Below are positions 1 to 4,944 of a stretch of DNA of 6,028 bases, in pieces (within the stretch, counting starts at the first letter, position 1; each line of letters begins with the position of its first letter). Below the pieces are notes generated by a model that saw only the letters and a program-made list of their open reading frames with translations, did no database searches and was not told the origin of the DNA. The position numbers and the translations under genes were made by a program. The stretch is from an uncultured Gemmatimonadota bacterium (GTDB lineage: Bacteria > Gemmatimonadota > Gemmatimonadetes > Gemmatimonadales > Gemmatimonadaceae), in contig CAITQY010000471.1 of assembly GCA_903894655.1 (NCBI GenBank), positions 1 to 6,028 of the forward strand, given 5' to 3'.

Positions 1-1295
1 CCCCAATCCACACCTTGACGGACATCGGTCGCGAGCACCGTCGCGGGGCCCCCAGCCGTGGGGATCTTCACGACCGAAGTGTTCGCCACCACGACCACCC
101 ATGACCCGTCTGGGGAAAACGCGAAACCTTCGAGTCTCCCCTCGGTGCCCGACACGGGCGTCACAACGGACGAACCGATTTCACGCACGTAAACGTGCGG
201 CTTGCCAGCGGAATCGGTGCCCGTGATGCCCACCTTGCGTCCATCCTGCGAGATCGCCAGCTGCGAGCTCGCGCGAGGTGTCACGGCGGTGAAGGAGAAC
301 TCGATGCGCTCGCCGCTGTTGCGTGATCCGGCGTTTAACGCGAGAAACGACCACGCGGCCACGGTGATGGCTGCGACCGCGATCCCCGCTGCGCCGAGCG
401 CGATCGACCGCCAGCGATAATCGCGCCGCGGCGACCGCGACGACGCCGTCTCACGCGTGGTGGCGAACCGTCCGTCGAGTGCGGCCGCAAACTCCGCGGC
501 CGACGCGAAGCGGTCGGCGGGAAGTTTCTCGAGCGCTTGTGCGACCGCCGCCGCCACGTGCTCGGGCACCGTCTTCCGTTGCGCGACGAGATCCCTCGGC
601 GCCTCGGACATCACCTTCGCAACGATGGCCTGCACACTCGGCCCCGTGAACGGGGGCTCGCCCACGAGCATTTCGTACGTCACCGCCGCGAGTGCGTAGA
701 TGTCGGCGCGCGCGTCGATGTGCCTCTCGCCCATCGCCTGCTCGGGACTCATGTACTGTGGCGTGCCGAGCGACAGGCCGGTCTGCGTCATGCGCGTGCC
801 GCCCGCGTGCTGCACGGCGAGGGCGATACCAAAATCAGCGAGCAGCGCGTGCCCGCCTTGCAAGAGGATGTTTTCCGGCTTGATGTCGCGGTGCACGATA
901 CCGAGGCCGTGCGCATAGCCGAGCGCGTCAGCCACCTCACGGGCGAACCGCAACGCCTCGTCGATCGGGAGCTGCGTGTCACGCGTCAGGCGATCGCGCA
1001 ACGTTTCACCTGTGACAAACGGCATCACGTAGAACAGCAGGCCGTGCACTTCACCGCTGTCCAGCAGCGGGAGAATATGCGGGTGCTGCAGTCGCGCCGT
1101 GGTTTTGATTTCGGTGATGAAACGCCCGGGGCCAAGCGTGGCACCGAGCTCTTCGTGCAGCACTTTGATCGCCACCTGGCGTTCGTGTCGCAGATCGAGC
1201 GCCTCGAACACGGTGGCCATACCGCCCGCACCGGCTTCGCGGTCGATGCGATATCGGTCGGCGAGCGCCGCGGTGAGTCGTTGGCGAAGATCCAT
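1..1295 (-). CDS. Membrane-anchored Ser/Thr protein kinase with extracytoplasmic beta-propeller (C-terminus cut off by window edge)
   Basis: PknB/Hanks-type kinase that phosphorylates Ser/Thr on proteins; 431 codons are visible and the frame is open at the left edge. The cytoplasmic catalytic domain spans about residues 15-270: Gly-rich loop G22-A-G-G-M-A-T-V29, ATP lysine K44 in VAIK, catalytic loop H135-RDIKPEN with base D137 and N142, metal-binding D154-F-G, a T/S-rich activation segment, and S183-P-E185 in place of APE. No key residue is missing, so it should be active. A single hydrophobic helix at about 297-320 follows an Arg-rich stretch. The rest begins a PD40/TolB-like propeller (a 'FSPDGSW' blade motif), presumably outside the membrane and possibly a ligand sensor. 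I chose the ATG at 1295 because GGAG lies 9 nt upstream and the protein aligns from there with the family leader; an in-frame GTG at 1301 is the alternative. The gene stands alone behind a 318-base gap. Substrate and signal are unknown. Confidence 0.93.
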   Translation of the reverse strand, partial: MDLRQRLTAALADRYRIDREAGAGGMATVFEALDLRHERQVAIKVLHEELGATLGPGRFITEIKTTARLQHPHILPLLDSGEVHGLLFYVMPFVTGETLRDRLTRDTQLPIDEALRFAREVADALGYAHGLGIVHRDIKPENILLQGGHALLADFGIALAVQHAGGTRMTQTGLSLGTPQYMSPEQAMGERHIDARADIYALAAVTYEMLVGEPPFTGPSVQAIVAKVMSEAPRDLVAQRKTVPEHVAAAVAQALEKLPADRFASAAEFAAALDGRFATTRETASSRSPRRDYRWRSIALGAAGIAVAAITVAAWSFLALNAGSRNSGERIEFSFTAVTPRASSQLAISQDGRKVGITGTDSAGKPHVYVREIGSSVVTPVSGTEGRLEGFAFSPDGSWVVVVANTSVVKIPTAGGPATVLATDVRQGVDW

Positions 1296-1303
1296 GCGCA
1301 CAC

Positions 1304-1307
1304 GCTC
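1304..1307 (-). promoter_or_regulatory. Shine-Dalgarno GGAG for the kinase gene
   Basis: Minus-strand GGAG is separated by 9 nt from the ATG at 1295. It supports that start over the in-frame GTG at 1301, which would have a spacer of only 3 nt. Confidence 0.6.
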
Positions 1308-1363
1308 CAGCTCAATCAGTGGGGACAGCGTCCGGATGCCCTCACTCGTTTCGGAGGCGCTCC

Positions 1364-1419
1364 TTTTGTATTCTCGTTTCTTAAATATGGAATATACGGC
1401 GTGGTCAGACGCCGGGGAA
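1364..1419 (-). promoter_or_regulatory. Candidate promoter for the kinase gene, with an inverted repeat in the spacer
   Basis: Positions 1364-1396 are about 79% A+T in an otherwise GC-rich window. On the minus strand TATATT (1396-1391) matches the -10 consensus at 5 of 6 positions. A weak -35 (TTCCCC, 1419-1414) sits 17 nt upstream. The spacer is almost exactly filled by the inverted repeat CGGCGT-6 nt-ACGCCG (1397-1414), a typical position for a repressor or activator operator. A start near 1384 would leave a leader of about 90 nt before the ATG at 1295. The assignment rests on composition and a 5/6 hexamer only; the -35 is poor. Confidence 0.4.
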
Positions 1420-1511
1420 TTCGGCGAGCCTCCCGCTCGTGAACGGCTGGTCGGGTATGCGCGTCGAAACCCTGGACGGGCAACTGAGGACGAGGGGTTG
1501 CACCCGTTGGT

Positions 1512-1552
1512 GTGTGATGCCATGCGTGATGCCACGCGTGATGGCATCGCAC
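1512..1552. repeat. 12-nt tandem repeat forming a 41-nt imperfect palindrome
   Basis: Two adjacent copies of GTGATGCCAYGC (1514-1525 and 1526-1537) are followed by a diverged third copy (1538-1550). Because the third copy carries ATGGCATC, the block is also a palindrome. Arms 1512-1523 and 1541-1552 pair at 11 of 12 positions, and inside them 1524-1528 pairs with 1533-1537 around a 4-nt loop, leaving 1538-1540 bulged. The lone mismatch is a G-U wobble in plus-strand RNA and an A-C mismatch in minus-strand RNA. The block lies about 60 nt past the DUF1028 stop. No U-tract follows on the minus strand, so it is not a classical terminator; it could stabilise an mRNA 3' end or be a REP-like element. 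Confidence 0.75.
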
Positions 1553-1560
1553 GTAGCGGC

Positions 1561-1591
1561 CCGGAACGCCCGGTCTCGCGGCGCGTTCCGG
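1561..1591 (-). terminator. GC-rich hairpin after the DUF1028 gene; possible terminator without U-tract
   Basis: Perfect 9-bp arms CCGGAACGC (1561-1569) and GCGTTCCGG (1583-1591) enclose a 13-nt loop. The hairpin begins about 22 nt downstream of the DUF1028 stop codon in the direction of transcription. The position suits a 3'-end structure for the peptidase-DUF1028 transcript. The flanking minus-strand sequence has no T-run, unlike the fumarase terminator in the same window, so termination is an inference; it may instead be an RNA-stabilising structure. Confidence 0.4.
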
Positions 1592-1613
1592 TACCCTGTG
1601 CTGCCCGTGCGAC

Positions 1614-2675
1614 CTACCGGCGAATCATCGTCCCATCCAACAACTGCTGACGCACCGCCGTCGCTTTGCCGGCGCGCTCGAGTGCGGCCCACAGGCGCGC
1701 GACCGTCTCGTCGTCCACCAACCCCGCCGGTGACCCGCCCACGGACGGCGTGCCCATCTTCTCGCTCGTGCGGAATGCATCAACCGCCGCCACGGTTTCA
1801 GGCGTGAACAGATTCACGTCGCCGCCTCGCGCCGGTACCGCTTCGCCGCGCTTGTAGAAGCCGAGCGCGTTGAGCATGACCTTGAGCTGATACACGTCGC
1901 CGCCGGAGAACTGCTCGAGCGTGCGGTACCCGAGCGTTTGCGATACAGCATCATAGATCCGCCGCATCTCGCCCAGCGGATCGGCATTCTCGCACACGTT
2001 GATGTTCGCCGTCTGGCCATCGCTGCGACGCGACATGCCCGGGCGCGCGTCGGCCACCACCACGGCCGCCGACGTGCGCAATCCGTGGCGCTTGTCACCG
2101 CCCAGCACGAAGCCCGCGTTGAGCGCGGTGATGAGTCGGTCGGCCAGATGATACGGCGTGCCTTCACTCGCCTCGAAGCTCTTGGCCACCGCCTCGATCA
2201 CCTCGGGGCCCACGAGAATATTCCCCTGCGTTACGTAGTTCTTGCCGGCGCGATGTCCCGCCCACGCATTCGGTCCGCTCCCGGTGTGCTGGGCCGAACG
2301 ACCGTCGATCGAAATCACGGCCACCTGCCGCGATTGAAATCCGCTATCGGCCGCCAACGCGCGCTTGAGCGCCGCATCGGGGGCCTCGCCACGCGCTAGC
2401 GCGTCGAGCAGTTCGGTGCCGTACTCCGTGCGCGTACTGGCTTGCGTGGCCACCGCACCCACGCCTTTGCGCACCCACGGCACGCCGTTGCCCACACAGG
2501 GCACGCGCGTGGTCACCGCCACGCCCACTTCACCGGTGCGCGGATCGATGGCGGCGATGGAAAAGGTGTGAAACACGAGGGAGTCGCGCCACGCGTACGG
2601 CTCCTGGGCCTGCGCCGTGCGCGGTGTGGCAGTGATTGCGAGCGTGAGTACGGTGGCAATTGCGGTAAGGCGCAT
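1614..2675 (-). CDS. Exported DUF1028 protein (Ntn-hydrolase superfamily) with C-terminal peptidoglycan-binding-like domain
   Basis: This 353-aa protein starts with a signal peptide (hydrophobic 5-16, likely cleavage after A21-Q-A23), so it should act outside the cytoplasm. Residues about 36-210 show the DUF1028 pattern: HTFSIAAIDPRTGEVGVAV (36-54), GVGAVATQ (71-78), RQVAV with DG, then HTGSGPNAWAG, GN.LVG, and LGGDKRHGLRTSA at 191-203. DUF1028 (COG3342) is grouped with Ntn-hydrolases, which as a superfamily cleave amide bonds, but its reaction is not established and I do not assign a nucleophile. Residues about 255-335 resemble a PG_binding fold: 'QLKVMLNALGFY', then 'TPETVAAVDAFR' and 'GLVDDETVARLWAAL'. 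Only two cysteines occur (C60, C228); a disulfide is possible. The ATG overlaps the upstream peptidase stop by one base, implying translational coupling. Family assignment is firm, function unknown. Confidence 0.9.
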   Translation of the reverse strand: MRLTAIATVLTLAITATPRTAQAQEPYAWRDSLVFHTFSIAAIDPRTGEVGVAVTTRVPCVGNGVPWVRKGVGAVATQASTRTEYGTELLDALARGEAPDAALKRALAADSGFQSRQVAVISIDGRSAQHTGSGPNAWAGHRAGKNYVTQGNILVGPEVIEAVAKSFEASEGTPYHLADRLITALNAGFVLGGDKRHGLRTSAAVVVADARPGMSRRSDGQTANINVCENADPLGEMRRIYDAVSQTLGYRTLEQFSGGDVYQLKVMLNALGFYKRGEAVPARGGDVNLFTPETVAAVDAFRTSEKMGTPSVGGSPAGLVDDETVARLWAALERAGKATAVRQQLLDGTMIRR

Positions 2676-4879
2676 CAGCGTGGTCCGGGGCCGAGGTAGC
2701 GGTCAAAGTGTGCCACCAGCTTTCGCAGGAGGTACGTGGCGTAATATGGGCGCTGCGTCCAGCCGTGCGTGGCCGCCGGCGCGAAGGCGAAGTCGAAATC
2801 CTTGCCCTGCTTCATGAACTCCTCCGCCAGCGCCACCGCCGACGAGAAGGGTACGACGTCGTCCTGCATGCCGTGAATGAGCAACAGATGATCGCGCAGG
2901 TTACCGGCATACGGCAGCGCTCCGCGCGTGAACGTGGCCGGATGCGACTGCGGACGCCGCACGATGGCCACGTCATCACTGCCGAACAGGTACGGATCGG
3001 TTGCCGCGGCCCCGGCCACGCCCGCCTGAAACAACCCCGGCTTCTTGAGCAGCGAGTACACCGTGAGCGTACCGCCGTAGCTGCTCCCCCAGATGCCGAA
3101 CCGCGACGCGTCCACGAACGGCAGCGTCTTCATGTAGGTCACGGCGCTCTCGAGATCATCGAGATCGCCACCGCCCCAATCCATCAGAAACTTCTCACGG
3201 AATTCGCGACCGTAGCCCGTGCTGCCGCGCACATCGACCTGCACCACGATGTATCCCTTCTCGAGCACGAGATACTGCTGCAGCATGCCGTTCATGCCGC
3301 CCCAGCGGTTGCGCACGGTGTTCGAATACGCCGGGCCGAAGAGCACCGGATAGTGCTTCGTGGAGTCGATGTTGGGCGGATAGAACACGCGAATGCGCAG
3401 CGGCAGCGTGTCGGTCCCATTCGTGATGCTGAGATACTGCGGCGCGATCCACGGCACCGTCGCGAACGCCGGTGTCGTAGACGTGGTGATGCGACGTTCC
3501 ACCGCACCGGGGCGCACGTCAAGCAGATACAGCTCCGTGGGCAGCAGATCACTCGATGACAACAGCGCGATCGTGCGTCCATCGGGCGACACGAACGGCG
3601 CGTGCGTGCCCGGCATGGTGGTGAGCTGCTGGGACACGCCACCGCCAACGCCCACGCGGAACACGTGACGTTCCGACGGGCGCGGGGCCGAGCTCACGTA
3701 GTCGATACTCTGCGTGGCGCCACGCGGAACACCGGCGCCGGCCACATCGTGCGGGCCCGAGGTGAGCGCCACGGGGGCCGCATCACCCGGCACCACGCGA
3801 TACAGGCGATACCGGTCATCGAGATCGCCTGTCAGCACGATGCTCCGGCCATCGGCGCTCCACGCCGACGCAATGTCGTTGTACACCCGGGTCTCGCGGC
3901 GGTCCGTCCCCGCCACGCGGGGCGTCGGCGTGGCCACGGTGAGCACATGAATCGTACGGTCGATCGCATCATCACTCTCGCGATCGATCATCAGCGTGCC
4001 GGTGGTCGACCACGCGAAATTCACGATCCGGGTACGGCTGGAGTCGGGCAGCTCTACCATCGCCAGCGTCTTCGCTGTGACATCGTACAACCCAATTTTC
4101 CGCACTTCATTCGCCTGACCGGGAGCGCCACGGCGCAGCGTATTCATCTGCACCGTGTCGCCGAGATAGTACGGCATGCTGAACCGCGGCACGCCGCGTC
4201 GGTCCACGTAGTGCACCGCGATGGTGCGGGAATCGGGAGACCACGCATACGCCGGTGACGGGCCGCTCCACGTGGCGCCGCCGATTTCCACCTCGCGGCC
4301 GTAGTACGTGCCCAGCGCAATCGTGCCGAGCGGCGCGACCGCCACGTTGGTGGCGCGCTGCGGCGTCTGGCCAGTCATCGGCAGCAGCCAGAGGTCACCA
4401 TCGCGCAGGAACGAGACAGTGGCGCCGTTGGGCGAGATCGCGAGTTCGCTGACCTCGCCAATGCCGCTCGGCAGCGGAATGGGCGCCGCCGACGCCGCTG
4501 CCGCTCGTGCGGCGGGTGCGATCGCCACGCGCCAAAGCGAGTCGCCTTGCACGAACACGATCGCGCTCCCGTCGGGCGTCCACACGAATTCGCCAACGCG
4601 CCCGGTGCTGGTGGCAGGCAGCAGGCGGCGCGGCACCGTGCCCGCACGGTCCACCAACCAGAGCGACCGATCGGGGTGCGCCGCATCGCTCCAGAGAAAG
4701 GCCACCATCTGCGAAGTGGGAGACCAGCTGGGCGACGAGGGGGCCATCCCCGTGAGCGTCGGCCCCGCAGTGATCCGCTCGATGGTGAGCGGCGTACGGG
4801 CGGGTGTACCCTGCGCCGCGAGCAGACTGGGGGTGACCGCCGCAACGGCCGCGAGGAGTGTCCGGACAATGAGGTGCAT
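2675..4879 (-). CDS. Exported S9 (prolyl oligopeptidase/DPP-IV-like) serine peptidase
   Basis: This 734-aa protein should cleave peptides in the periplasm or outside the cell. I start it at ATG 4879 because that gives a clean signal peptide (MHLIVRTLLAAVAAV, likely cleavage after A22). The in-frame ATG at 4987 would begin inside the fumarase gene, read through its terminator and bury the signal. Residues about 60-480 form a beta-propeller of the DPPIV_N type with repeated SPDG/SPDS-like blade motifs; 'HYVDRRGVPRFSMPYY' matches the DPP-IV insertion region. The alpha/beta-hydrolase domain (about 500-734) holds the triad: S600 in W597-GSSYGG603, D673 in HGMQDDVVP and H705 in THGW. DVRGSTGYG is also family-typical. 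Two landmarks differ: the propeller Glu-Glu pair appears as E196-V-E198, and the oxyanion YGGP motif reads L513-F-G-P516. Exopeptidase specificity is therefore uncertain. The DUF1028 gene follows with a one-base overlap. Confidence 0.92.
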   Translation of the reverse strand: MHLIVRTLLAAVAAVTPSLLAAQGTPARTPLTIERITAGPTLTGMAPSSPSWSPTSQMVAFLWSDAAHPDRSLWLVDRAGTVPRRLLPATSTGRVGEFVWTPDGSAIVFVQGDSLWRVAIAPAARAAAASAAPIPLPSGIGEVSELAISPNGATVSFLRDGDLWLLPMTGQTPQRATNVAVAPLGTIALGTYYGREVEIGGATWSGPSPAYAWSPDSRTIAVHYVDRRGVPRFSMPYYLGDTVQMNTLRRGAPGQANEVRKIGLYDVTAKTLAMVELPDSSRTRIVNFAWSTTGTLMIDRESDDAIDRTIHVLTVATPTPRVAGTDRRETRVYNDIASAWSADGRSIVLTGDLDDRYRLYRVVPGDAAPVALTSGPHDVAGAGVPRGATQSIDYVSSAPRPSERHVFRVGVGGGVSQQLTTMPGTHAPFVSPDGRTIALLSSSDLLPTELYLLDVRPGAVERRITTSTTPAFATVPWIAPQYLSITNGTDTLPLRIRVFYPPNIDSTKHYPVLFGPAYSNTVRNRWGGMNGMLQQYLVLEKGYIVVQVDVRGSTGYGREFREKFLMDWGGGDLDDLESAVTYMKTLPFVDASRFGIWGSSYGGTLTVYSLLKKPGLFQAGVAGAAATDPYLFGSDDVAIVRRPQSHPATFTRGALPYAGNLRDHLLLIHGMQDDVVPFSSAVALAEEFMKQGKDFDFAFAPAATHGWTQRPYYATYLLRKLVAHFDRYLGPGPR

Positions 4880-4914
4880 CGCCCGAACATACAGGCTGCA
4901 CCGGAAAAAAGAGG
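4879..4914 (-). promoter_or_regulatory. Possible leaderless-type promoter of the S9 peptidase gene
   Basis: Only 25 bases lie between the U-tract of the fumarase terminator and the ATG at 4879, and I see no Shine-Dalgarno sequence in them. TATGTT (4891-4886) resembles a -10 box; initiation 6-7 nt further on would fall at or next to the ATG, which would give a leaderless mRNA. A 17-nt spacer puts the -35 at CCTCTT (4914-4909), a poor match inside the terminator. Read-through from the fumarase gene is the alternative. Confidence 0.3.
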
Positions 4915-4936
4915 GGCGATCCGATTGGACCGCCCC
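4905..4936 (-). terminator. Rho-independent terminator of the fumarase gene
   Basis: On the minus strand GGGGCGGTCC (4936-4927), loop AATC and GGATCGCCCC (4922-4913) form a 10-bp stem with a single G-U wobble. TC and then six T's (4910-4905) follow. The stem begins 8 nt after the fumarase stop codon. Stem strength, short loop and U-tract fit the classical intrinsic terminator. It separates the fumarase unit from the peptidase-DUF1028 unit. In the plus direction the A-run is on the wrong side, so it works one way only. Confidence 0.93.
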
Positions 4937-4944
4937 CGCGTTCT

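Larger units (their letters stand above)
1296..1613. other. 318-base intergenic region: stem-loops, short tandem repeat and kinase promoter zone
   Basis: This gap separates the DUF1028 stop from the kinase start. It holds, in minus-strand order, a GC-rich hairpin (1591-1561), a 12-nt tandem repeat folded into a long imperfect palindrome (1552-1512), an unremarkable stretch (about 1510-1420), a 6-bp inverted repeat (1414-1397) and an AT-rich island (1396-1364) next to the kinase start. Open frames crossing it on either strand have no recognisable domain and low-complexity or repeat-derived composition. I see no gene in it. Confidence 0.8.

Noticed and set aside
1316..1345. Possible 9-codon leader peptide (GTG start) ahead of the kinase, with AAGGAG upstream
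   Set aside because: The 14-nt spacer from AAGGAG (1365-1360) is too long, the start is GTG and the peptide shows no attenuation-type codon run. AAGGAG partly folds into a small GGAG/CTCC hairpin, which is worth remembering but is not evidence of a gene.
537..1442. 301-aa plus-strand open frame opposite the kinase
   Set aside because: It is the antisense shadow of the kinase catalytic domain, which has every kinase motif on the minus strand. The translation is Arg/His-rich with no domain.
1316..1552. 78-aa minus-strand frame with HHAW repeats upstream of the kinase
   Set aside because: The His-Trp repeats are just the translated 12-nt tandem repeat. The frame crosses the promoter-like AT island, and no ribosome-binding site was evident.
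1512..1552. CRISPR-like array
   Set aside because: The units are 12 nt and directly adjacent with no spacers, so this is a short tandem repeat.
2708..3559. 283-aa plus-strand open frame opposite the S9 peptidase
   Set aside because: It lies wholly antisense to the catalytic domain carrying the Ser-Asp-His triad. Long antisense frames are expected at this GC content, and its Arg/His-rich composition is not protein-like.
3602..4258. 218-aa plus-strand open frame
   Set aside because: It is antisense to the propeller part of the S9 peptidase, with no recognisable motif and shadow-type composition.
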